Shown here in pieces: positions 57,910 through 64,000 of a DNA stretch of 64,000 nt. The position numbers and the translations under genes were made by a program. Position 1 is the stretch's first letter, and every line of letters begins with the position of its first letter. Origin of the DNA: an uncultured Bacteroidales bacterium (GTDB lineage Bacteria; Bacteroidota; Bacteroidia; Bacteroidales; Paludibacteraceae); assembly GCA_900319035.1 (NCBI GenBank), contig ONMU01000005.1, forward strand, positions 82,524 through 146,523. The letters are read 5' to 3'. The notes beneath the pieces are model-generated. The model made no database searches, was not told the origin of the DNA, and saw only the letters and a list, made by a program, of their open reading frames with translations.

Positions 57910-58578
57910 ATGGCAAAGTTTGATAAATTTCAGGTGATGGCGAAGATTGCTGCTGCACCGATGGTTCCTGTGTTTTATCACAAGGACGTGGAAGTTTGTA
58001 AGAACGTGATTAAGGCTTGCTACGAAGGCGGCGTACGTGCATTCGAGTTCACCAATCGTGGCGATTTCGCACACGAGGTGTTTGGTGAGTTGAGCAAGTG
58101 GGTAGCTAAAGAGTGCCCGGAGTTGGCACTCGGTATCGGTAGTGTTGTGGACGCTCCGACAGCAGCGCTGTACTTGCAGTTGGGCGCTAACTTCGTTGTT
58201 GGTCCGTTGTTTAACAAAGACATTGCAGTTGTCTGCAACCGTCGTTGCGTGACGTATTGTCCGGGTTGCCTCACTCCGTCCGAGATCGGTGCAGCACAGG
58301 AGGTTGGTTGCGACTTCACGAAGGTGTTCCCGGGCGACGTAGTTGGTCCGAACCTCGTAAAGGGTCTGATGGCTCCGATGCCGTGGTCGAAGATCATGGT
58401 TACCGGCGGTGTAGCTCCGGAGAAAGAGAACCTCGAGAAATGGTTCGCAGCAGGTGTTTACTGCGTCGGCATGGGCAGCAAGCTCTTCCCGAGCGACAAG
58501 GTAAAAACCGGAGACTGGAAGTACGTTACCGACAAGTGCAAAGAGTGTTTTGAGATCATTGCGGCTTGCCGCAAATAA
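57910..58578 (+). CDS. kdgA: KDPG/KHG aldolase
   Basis: The class I aldolase splits KDPG into pyruvate and glyceraldehyde 3-phosphate. The 222-residue protein has the Glu-containing FEFTNRGD (about 38-45), the Arg/phosphate region [23 protein letters not shown], the [15 protein letters not shown] segment and the Schiff-base Lys in [12 protein letters not shown] (about 137-148), with [14 protein letters not shown] closing the barrel. It is in the uronate cluster right after kdgK. Confidence 0.93.
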   Translation: MAKFDKFQVMAKIAAAPMVPVFYHKDVEVCKNVIKACYEGGVRAFEFTNRGDFAHEVFGELSKWVAKECPELALGIGSVVDAPTAALYLQLGANFVVGPLFNKDIAVVCNRRCVTYCPGCLTPSEIGAAQEVGCDFTKVFPGDVVGPNLVKGLMAPMPWSKIMVTGGVAPEKENLEKWFAAGVYCVGMGSKLFPSDKVKTGDWKYVTDKCKECFEIIAACRK

Positions 58579-58614
58579 CTCGTAATAACGTCATAACGTA
58601 ATTACGTAATAACG
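58577..58614. repeat. 8-base tandem repeat, unit GTAATAAC, 4 units
   Basis: GTAATAAC, GTCATAAC, GTAATTAC, GTAATAAC between the aldolase and transporter genes. Confidence 0.85.
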
Positions 58615-58623
58615 ATAAAAATT

Positions 58624-60060
58624 ATGAGTAAAAAAGATATTATGACCAACTGGCGTTGGGTCATGTGTGCGATGCTTTTCTTCGCCACCACGGTTAACTA
58701 CATGGACCGTCAGGTGCTGTCGTTGACCTTCAAAGAGTTTATTCAGCCTGAGTTCCACTGGACCGATTCCGACTACGGAACGATCACCGGTGTGTTCTCT
58801 ATCGCGTACGCTATCTTTTGCCTCTTCGCCGGTAAGTTCATCGACTGGATGGGCACGAAGAAAGGTTACCTCTGGGCGATTGTTGTTTGGTCCTTAGGTG
58901 CCGTTATGCACGCAGGATGCGGCTGGGTAACCGAGCAAGTTGTTGGCTTGGAGAGCAAGGCAGCGCTGTTGGAAGCGACCGGAACGATAGTAAGCACGAT
59001 CTCAATGGTGAGTGTGTATCTGTTCCTCTTCTGCCGTCTGATCTTAGGTCTTGGTGAGGCAGGTAACTTCCCTGCTGCTATCAAGGTTACCGCAGAGTAT
59101 TTCCCGAAGAAAGACCGTGCGTTCGCTACCGCCCTGTTTAATGCAGGAGCATCGGTAGGTGCACTGGCTGCTCCGGCTACTATTCCTCTGCTGGCTAAGA
59201 GCCTCGGATGGGAGATGGCGTTCATCATCATCGGTGCGCTGGGCTTCATCTGGGCAGGTATCTGGATCTTTGTCTATGACAAACCGGAGGAGTCAGCTCA
59301 TGTGAATGAGGCTGAGCTCGAATATATCCACCAAGACGAGAAAGACGCTCCGAAGCAAGAGGCTAAGGAAGAGAAACAGATGTCGTTTGGCGAGGCTTTC
59401 AAGCACAAACAGACTTGGTCGTTTGCGTTTGGTAAGTTCATGACCGACGGCGTATGGTGGTTCTTCCTCTTCTGGGCTCCGGCGTATTTCCAGGATCAGT
59501 TCGGCATCAAGGCTTCTGACCCGCAAGGTATTGCGTTAATCTTTACGCTCTACGCGATCGTGACAGTAGTATCCTTGTTCGGCGGTTACCTGCCGAAGAT
59601 CTTTGTGGAGAAGAAAGGCATGGAGCCGTACGCAGGTCGTATGCGCGCGATGTTGATCTTCGCGTTCTTCCCGATCTTCGCGCTCTTTGCACAACCCCTC
59701 GGTGGTATCTACGGTCCTTGGGCGGTAGCGATCATCATCGGTATCGTAGGCGCAGCGCACCAGAGTTGGAGTGCGAATATCTTCTCCACCACAGGTGATA
59801 TGTTCCCTAAGTCGGCCGTTGCTACCATCACCGGTATCGGCGCCATGGCAGGTGGTGTAGGTTCGTTCCTCATCAACAAAGGCTCGGGTATGCTCTTCAC
59901 GCACGCCGAGAAGATGGGCGAGGCCTTCCAGTTCTTCGGCTTCAGCGGCAAACCCGCGGGCTACATGATCATCTTCTGCATTTGTGCGGTGGCTTACCTC
60001 ATCGGATGGAGCGTGATGAAGACTTTAGTTCCTAAGTACGAACCGGTTGTGGTGAAATAA
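58624..60060 (+). CDS. exuT: MFS hexuronate transporter (anion:cation symporter family)
   Basis: The 478-residue inner-membrane carrier matches the ACS family: NYMDRQVLSLTFKEFIQPEF at helix 1, GKFIDWMGTKKGYLWAIVVWS with the loop 2-3 motif, GLGEAGNFPAAIKVTAEYFPKKDRA in helix 4-5, and a second six-helix half after a charged loop (about 220-260). Adjacent uxaC, kdgK and kdgA genes point to galacturonate or glucuronate import, as with ExuT. A terminator follows. Confidence 0.88.
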   Translation: MSKKDIMTNWRWVMCAMLFFATTVNYMDRQVLSLTFKEFIQPEFHWTDSDYGTITGVFSIAYAIFCLFAGKFIDWMGTKKGYLWAIVVWSLGAVMHAGCGWVTEQVVGLESKAALLEATGTIVSTISMVSVYLFLFCRLILGLGEAGNFPAAIKVTAEYFPKKDRAFATALFNAGASVGALAAPATIPLLAKSLGWEMAFIIIGALGFIWAGIWIFVYDKPEESAHVNEAELEYIHQDEKDAPKQEAKEEKQMSFGEAFKHKQTWSFAFGKFMTDGVWWFFLFWAPAYFQDQFGIKASDPQGIALIFTLYAIVTVVSLFGGYLPKIFVEKKGMEPYAGRMRAMLIFAFFPIFALFAQPLGGIYGPWAVAIIIGIVGAAHQSWSANIFSTTGDMFPKSAVATITGIGAMAGGVGSFLINKGSGMLFTHAEKMGEAFQFFGFSGKPAGYMIIFCICAVAYLIGWSVMKTLVPKYEPVVVK

Positions 60061-60074
60061 ACTAATCGGCCAAT

Positions 60075-60108
60075 AAAAAAGCGACTCTTTTGAGCCGCTT
60101 TTTTTATT
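60075..60108. terminator. bidirectional intrinsic terminator between exuT and pspC
   Basis: AAAAAAGCG-a-CTC-ttt-tGAG-c-CGCTTTTTTT forms a stem (60081-60098) with A and T tracts on both sides, serving the convergent exuT and pspC genes. Confidence 0.85.
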
Positions 60109-60343
60109 TCACTACTTCTGCATCCTCGAACTTATCCCTCGGATCCTCCGGTCCTTTCATCGGAATGATAAGCACCATGATGATGTACAGCAGGATGCCA
60201 GGGAAACCGGCAGACAAGACGGAGAGTGCAGCGTAGCAAACGCGAATCAGGGTAGCATCTACTTCGAAGTACTCAGCGAGGCCACCCAATACACCAGCCA
60301 ACACTTTGTTGCTGCTGGAGCGAGTTAATTTCTTCTGTGCCAT
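60104..60343 (-). CDS. PspC domain protein
   Basis: A 79-residue inner-membrane protein with the PspC pattern: KLTRSSSNKVLAGVLGGLAEYFEVDATLIRV followed by one or two hydrophobic segments (AALSVLSAGFPGILLYIIMVLIIP). In enterobacteria PspC senses envelope stress, but stand-alone copies in Bacteroidota have no proven role. Confidence 0.9.
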   Translation of the reverse strand: MAQKKLTRSSSNKVLAGVLGGLAEYFEVDATLIRVCYAALSVLSAGFPGILLYIIMVLIIPMKGPEDPRDKFEDAEVVK

Positions 60344-60389
60344 AATTATCTTTTGTTAAATTATTAAACGTTTATTTCGTTATTTTTCT

Positions 60390-61295
60390 CTACAAAAACT
60401 GTACCAAAGCCAAAGCTGTCATAGCTTCAACCACCGGTACCGCCCGCACGGCCACGCACGCATCATGCCGTCCCTTCACGCCTGCCTTCGGTGTACTCGG
60501 TGTAGGTTTGAACACGCAGCGAAACACGATCTCTGTTCCATCCGCTATGCCGCCTGCTATACCTCCGCTGATACCATTGATGGCGCTGCCCGGTTCAGTC
60601 ACGCCGCCAAAACCCGTGCCGTACTCAAAACCCTTGCAGGCATTGATACTCATCACCGCGTAGGCCAGGTGGGCTTGGAGTTTGTCGAAGATCGGTTCGC
60701 CTGTTCCGACAGGAAGACCCGTGATACGGCACTCGATGATGCCGCCTATGGAGTCGCCGTCTTTCTGATAAGCCGCAATCGTCTCAGCGAACTTCGCCGG
60801 GTTTTTCTCTGCGCCTACCTGTATGAGCTCCGCATGTATCGCGATATCCTTTGCTGCCAGTTCCTGCTTGGCGATGCATCCGGCTACTACACGTGCGGCC
60901 GTCTCGCGCGCACTCGCTCTGCCTCCACCTCTCCAATCGCGGATACCGTATTTCTGCTCATATACCTTATCGGCGTGTCCCACACGATAGGTATGCTTGA
61001 GGTCTTCATAGTCTTCCGGCCGCGCATCTTTATTGCGAATGAGAAACGCAATCGGAGTACCGAGCGTAACACCGTCCATCACGCCGCTTAACCACTCCAC
61101 TTCGTCGGGCTCGCTCTTTGCACGGGCAGAAGCGCCAACTGCTCCTCGACCTGCACGGCGTGCTAACTCCTGACGAATAAGCGCAAAGTCAATACGCAAG
61201 CCTGCCGGAACACCATCCAGCACACCGCCTATCGCCGCGCCGTGCGACTCGCCGAAAGAGGTAAAACTCCACTTGTCTCCAAACGTATTGGCCAT
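60390..61295 (-). CDS. aroC: chorismate synthase, compact form
   Basis: AroC makes chorismate from EPSP with reduced FMN. The signatures GESHGAAIGGVLDGVPAG, GIRDWRGGGRASARETAARVVAG and GRHDACVAVRAVPVVEAM are clear. From ATG 61295 it has 301 residues against about 355 usual. The loop that normally reads like GSE-ND-...-TN-SGG is condensed to VTEPGSAINGISGG, and the regions before GDSIGG and before GRHD are also shortened. A longer frame to 61367 overlaps the promoter, so the inner ATG is right. It is divergent from the ttcA-like gene. Confidence 0.9.
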   Translation of the reverse strand: MANTFGDKWSFTSFGESHGAAIGGVLDGVPAGLRIDFALIRQELARRAGRGAVGASARAKSEPDEVEWLSGVMDGVTLGTPIAFLIRNKDARPEDYEDLKHTYRVGHADKVYEQKYGIRDWRGGGRASARETAARVVAGCIAKQELAAKDIAIHAELIQVGAEKNPAKFAETIAAYQKDGDSIGGIIECRITGLPVGTGEPIFDKLQAHLAYAVMSINACKGFEYGTGFGGVTEPGSAINGISGGIAGGIADGTEIVFRCVFKPTPSTPKAGVKGRHDACVAVRAVPVVEAMTALALVQFL

Positions 61296-61315
61296 CTTCT
61301 TCACTTTTGCGATTG

Positions 61316-61347
61316 CAAAAGTACTGCTTTTTTGCGACATATGCAAG
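61316..61347 (-). promoter_or_regulatory. promoter of aroC
   Basis: Minus strand CTTG at 61344-61347 and TACTTTTG at 61316-61323, spacing 20, CATATGTC after the -33 box. Confidence 0.88.
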
Positions 61348-61372
61348 AACTTACTGCATTTTTGCATTTTTA

Positions 61373-61404
61373 TTTGCGCATGTCATTTTTTTGTTGTAAT
61401 TTTG
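61373..61404 (+). promoter_or_regulatory. promoter of the ttcA-like operon
   Basis: TTTG at 61373-61376 and TAATTTTG at 61397-61404, spacing 20, with CGCATGTCA after the -33 box. Confidence 0.88.
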
Positions 61405-61426
61405 CAACGCAAAATTTGGTTTCGAC

Positions 61427-62197
61427 ATGAAGACCCCGGAACAGATAGCACTCGAAAAGCAACTGAATCGCCTCACGAAGCGTTTCCATAAAGCATGCGC
61501 TGACTATCAGCTCATCGCCGACGACGACCATATTCTCATCGGCCTCAGCGGCGGCAAAGACAGTCTGCTGCTCACCGAACTGCTGGGTCGCCGCGCGCAG
61601 ATTTACAAACCCCGCTTCAAAGTCACTGCCCTTCACGTGCGGGTCAAAGAGCGGGATTACCATACCGACCTCTCCTACCTCGAGTCCTTCTGCGCCGAAG
61701 CCAAGGTCCCCCTCATCGTCCGCGACACCGAGATCGGTGAACTTCCGAATACTCCGGATACTCCGAATACTCGGACTACTCAGCACCCCTGCTTCCTCTG
61801 TTCCTGGTACCGGCGCAAGGCTTTGTTCAATGCCGCGCAGGAGTTAGGTTGCAACAAGATCGCTTTCGGGCATCACCGCGACGATGTAGCGCAGACGCTG
61901 CTGATGAACCTGATCTTTCAGGGCGCTTTCGCGACCATGCCGCCGATCCTGCAACTGGACAAGATGCCGCTGCAACTAATCCGGCCGCTATGCCTCATTG
62001 ACGAAGCGGACATCGTCACCTACGCCGCCATGCGCGGGTATGAGAAACAGACCAAACTCTGTCCTTTCGAGCATGTCTCGTCCCGCGAGAAAGTGAAAGA
62101 ACTGCTCGAGCACATCAAAACCCTCAACCCCGAAGCCATCGACTCTCTCTTCGGAGCCATGACCAATATCAAAACGGACTATTTACCTAAAGTATGA
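61427..62197 (+). CDS. ttcA: TtcA-like tRNA 2-thiolation protein
   Basis: TtcA-type enzymes thiolate cytidine 32 of tRNA using a PP-loop and an Fe-S cluster. The 256-residue protein carries the PP-loop LIGLSGGKDSLLL (about 37-49), a CFLCSWYRR pair (about 123-131) for the cluster with a third Cys in LCPFEHVSSREK, and GCNKIAFGHHRDDVAQTLLMN. Just before the CxxC a PNTPDTPNTRTTQH stretch is written by a 9-base tandem repeat. A role on another nucleotide or tRNA is possible. Confidence 0.88.
   Translation: MKTPEQIALEKQLNRLTKRFHKACADYQLIADDDHILIGLSGGKDSLLLTELLGRRAQIYKPRFKVTALHVRVKERDYHTDLSYLESFCAEAKVPLIVRDTEIGELPNTPDTPNTRTTQHPCFLCSWYRRKALFNAAQELGCNKIAFGHHRDDVAQTLLMNLIFQGAFATMPPILQLDKMPLQLIRPLCLIDEADIVTYAAMRGYEKQTKLCPFEHVSSREKVKELLEHIKTLNPEAIDSLFGAMTNIKTDYLPKV
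61745..61780. repeat. 9-base tandem repeat inside the ttcA-like gene, unit CCGAATACT, 4 units
   Basis: CCGAATACT, CCGGATACT, CCGAATACT, CGGACTACT. It encodes PNTPDTPNTRTT. Nine bases keep the reading frame per unit. Confidence 0.9.
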
Positions 62198-62565
62198 ACG
62201 GATTATACACTATTTTATTACTCCTCGCGTCGAACATCTTCATGACGCTTGCGTGGTATGGTCACCTGAAACTGCAGCAGACCGGTTTCTTCACCAACGC
62301 CACGCCTCTTATCTTTGTGATTCTCCTTTCCTGGGGCATCGCTTTCTTCGAGTATTGTCTGCAAGTGCCGGCCAACCGCATCGGTTTTGCGGGAAATGGC
62401 GGACCCTTCACGCTGATGCAACTGAAGGTCATTCAGGAAGTCATCACCCTGATGGTCTTTGTCGTCTTCTCGGCTATCGCTTTCCAGATGCCCCTGCGCT
62501 GGAACCACTGCGTAGCCTTCCTCTTGCTCATCGGTGCTGTCTATTTTGTCTTTGGTTTCAAATAA
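62194..62565 (+). CDS. DMT-family small membrane protein (DUF486)
   Basis: A 123-residue inner-membrane protein with four hydrophobic segments, including the conserved SWGIAFFEYCLQVPANRIG and FTLMQLKVIQEVITLMVF. The family resembles small multidrug-type transporters, with substrate unknown. It overlaps the ttcA-like stop by 4 bases. Confidence 0.9.
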   Translation: MNGLYTILLLLASNIFMTLAWYGHLKLQQTGFFTNATPLIFVILLSWGIAFFEYCLQVPANRIGFAGNGGPFTLMQLKVIQEVITLMVFVVFSAIAFQMPLRWNHCVAFLLLIGAVYFVFGFK

Positions 62566-62566
62566 T

Positions 62567-63430
62567 ATGAATCCCTATATTCAATCGCTTCGTCTCCGCA
62601 CCTTACCCCTCTCGATGTCGGGTATCGTCTTAGGAACGGGTTTGGCCGGCTGGTCCAACTGGTGGATCTTCGCCCTGGCTATCCTCACGACGCTGAGTCT
62701 TCAGATCCTGAGCAACCTGAGCAACGAACTGGGTGACGCCCTCAAGGGCACGGACGCGGATCAGAAAGGACGCGAGGCGTATGGGCTGCAAGCCGGCACC
62801 ATCACCGTCAAGCAGATGAAAACAATGATATGGTGCTTCGTCGGTCTCTGTGTCCTCTTCGGCACCGCCCTCGTCTTCACCGCCTTCGGTATACCAATCA
62901 TCAATCATCATTCATCAATCACCAATGTCCTCCTCTTCTTAGGACTCGGACTCCTCGCCATCATAGGCGCAGTCACCTACACGCTTGGCAAGCATAGTTA
63001 CGGCTACATGGGTCTCGGGGATTTAGGTGTGTTCCTGTTCTTCGGTCTGCTCAGCACCCTCGGCGGGTATTACCTGCAGACGCAGACGCTGACGTCCGAA
63101 GTCATATGGTGCGGCATCGCCATCGGCTTACCCTGCGTCGGGGTGCTCAACCTCAATAACATACGCGATATGAATAATGACCGCGCGCATGGCAAGCGCA
63201 CGCTCGCGAGCAGGTTAGGCGCGCGCGGGGGAAAGATTTACCATACCTGCCTCCTGTTTATCTGCCTGATCATCTTCGTGACGTTCGACCACAACTGGGT
63301 GCTTTGCGTAGCGCCCGTCTGGGCTTGGCATGTGGGATATATATGGACGCACGAGAGCAGTAGTCTGGACAAACAGATGCCCGTCCTCATGCTCTCCACC
63401 CTGCTCGTCGCAGCCCTTGGATGGGTATGA
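62567..63430 (+). CDS. menA: 1,4-dihydroxy-2-naphthoate polyprenyltransferase
   Basis: MenA joins the polyprenyl chain to DHNA in menaquinone synthesis. The 287-residue UbiA-type membrane enzyme has the first Asp motif in NLSNELGDALKGTDADQ and the second in NLNNIRDMNNDRAHGKRT, between eight or so hydrophobic helices. The start YIQSLRLRTLPLSMSGIVLG is typical. A PIINHHSSITN loop is written by five heptamer units. The ATG at 62567 follows the DMT gene by 1 base. Confidence 0.93.
   Translation: MNPYIQSLRLRTLPLSMSGIVLGTGLAGWSNWWIFALAILTTLSLQILSNLSNELGDALKGTDADQKGREAYGLQAGTITVKQMKTMIWCFVGLCVLFGTALVFTAFGIPIINHHSSITNVLLFLGLGLLAIIGAVTYTLGKHSYGYMGLGDLGVFLFFGLLSTLGGYYLQTQTLTSEVIWCGIAIGLPCVGVLNLNNIRDMNNDRAHGKRTLASRLGARGGKIYHTCLLFICLIIFVTFDHNWVLCVAPVWAWHVGYIWTHESSSLDKQMPVLMLSTLLVAALGWV
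62895..62929. repeat. heptamer repeat inside menA, unit CAATCAT, 5 units
   Basis: CAATCAT, CAATCAT, CATTCAT, CAATCAC, CAATGTC. Peptide INHHSSITN, in a loop between membrane helices. Confidence 0.9.
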
Positions 63431-63474
63431 AAAATTTTTCAAGTTCGTTAATCATCTTAATCATATAAAGCACA

Positions 63475-63921
63475 ATGAAGAATAACATCAATGCCTTGAT
63501 CATGGAGGCAATGAAAAACCATGATTCCGTACGCACAGAGACGCTGCGCGCCATCAAGAGTGCATTCCTCAATTGGCAAACCAGCAAAGAGAATGCAGGT
63601 AAAGAACTGACCGATGCGGATGAGATTCAGATCATCAAGAAGATGGTCAAGCAGCGGCAAGAGTCCGTCGAGCAATACCTCGCGGCCAAACGTCAGGAGT
63701 TAGCCGATGCCGAGCAGGCTCAGATTACCGTTTTGGAGACTTTCCTGCCCCAAGCAGCCAGCGAAGAAGATATTGTTCGCGCCTTCAACGCCGCCAAAGA
63801 GGCAAACGGTTGGGAAGCAGAGAAGAAGAATATGGGTCTCTTCGTGAAAGCCATCAAAGCCGCGCTGCCGAATGCAGACGGCAAGATGGTTGCACAAGTC
63901 GTCCAGAGTCAACTGAGTTAA
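63475..63921 (+). CDS. GatB/YqeY domain protein
   Basis: The 148-residue protein is the stand-alone YqeY form of the tRNA-binding domain found at the end of GatB: ETLRAIKSAFLNWQTSKEN, IIKKMVKQRQESVEQYLAAKRQELADAEQAQI and ETFLPQ in the helical domain, GLFVKAIKAALPNADGKMVAQVV at the end. A role in transamidation or tRNA handling is inferred from GatB only. Confidence 0.92.
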   Translation: MKNNINALIMEAMKNHDSVRTETLRAIKSAFLNWQTSKENAGKELTDADEIQIIKKMVKQRQESVEQYLAAKRQELADAEQAQITVLETFLPQAASEEDIVRAFNAAKEANGWEAEKKNMGLFVKAIKAALPNADGKMVAQVVQSQLS

Positions 63922-63941
63922 AGGACTGACGAATAATCAAC

Positions 63942-63978
63942 AAAAAAATGACATGCGCGCTTGCGTGTGTCATTTTTT
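63942..63978 (+). terminator. intrinsic terminator after the yqeY-like gene
   Basis: ATGACA (63948-63953) pairs with TGTCAT (63968-63973), with an inner CGC/GCG extension, flanked by A6 and T6 tracts, so it could work on both strands. Confidence 0.85.
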
Positions 63979-64000
63979 ATGCAAAAAACGGGAAAAAGTA

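Noticed and set aside
3197-62929. Short tandem repeats considered as a CRISPR array
   Set aside because: Units are 7-9 bases and contiguous without unique spacers, and no cas genes are present.

Overview
The window looks like a chromosomal segment of a member of the Bacteroidota, most likely order Bacteroidales. I read this from the Bacteroidota-type promoters (TTTG, 20 bases, TAnnTTTG), the gene order dut - TPR - DUF4292 - EnvC-like, a MurF-Alr fusion, a TamB/Omp85 module, a PG_1098-like methyltransferase, bacterial glutaminyl cyclase and MenA. Genus cannot be fixed from the sequence. A pectin methylesterase plus a uronate isomerase/KDG kinase/KDPG aldolase/hexuronate transporter cluster suggest growth on plant pectin or uronates, as in a herbivore or omnivore gut.

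Layout. 1-1.9 kb: the start of dapB, a small secreted protein, a long imperfect inverted repeat and a MntA-HepT toxin-antitoxin pair. 1.9-11.2 kb: a long minus-strand run (lipid kinase, dUTPase, TPR protein, DUF4292 lipoprotein, EnvC-like protein, FKBP lipoprotein, Cys-rich lipoprotein, short RimM, SpoU methyltransferase, U32 protein with a detached tail, pectin methylesterase). 11.7-16.3 kb: secA and a DUF3078 protein. 16.3-19.7 kb: HD protein, fmt, lgt, nadK. 19.9-23.2 kb: pdxJ, exbB, exbD, tonB and a DJ-1 protein. 23.2-31.9 kb: a minus-strand operon dxs, trkA, trkH, SGNH protein, MBOAT acyltransferase, coaE. 32.6-45.6 kb: an orphan protein, a shrunken MurF-Alr fusion, an ABC ATPase, two ion transporters, an outer-membrane protein and a 1604-residue TamB-Omp85 fusion. 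45.6-49.2 kb: methyltransferase, SpoIID-like protein and glycosyltransferase. 49.4-55.2 kb: secreted nuclease/phosphatase, short DUF4290, prs, glutaminyl cyclase, sufC, short sufD, polyprenyl synthase. 55.4-60.1 kb: uronate cluster with a frame-broken uxaC. 60.1-64 kb: pspC, compact aroC, ttcA-like, DMT protein, menA, yqeY.

Three window-wide patterns stand out. First, roughly 28 loci carry short tandem repeats whose unit is almost always 7 bases although the sequence of the unit differs between loci. They lie in spacers, across start and stop codons, and in frame inside conserved enzymes (SecA, Fmt, CoaE, Dxs, MurF-Alr, MenA and others), where 21 bases give a seven-residue peptide period. Second, fifteen promoters share an exact 20-base spacing, and most carry a CATAT extension of the -33 box. 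Third, several conserved proteins are markedly shorter than I expect for their families or have lost internal segments (MurF-Alr, SufD, RimM, DUF4290, AroC, the U32 protein, UxaC), and TamB is fused directly to an Omp85 barrel without POTRA domains. No tRNA, rRNA, IS element, prophage or CRISPR array was seen.
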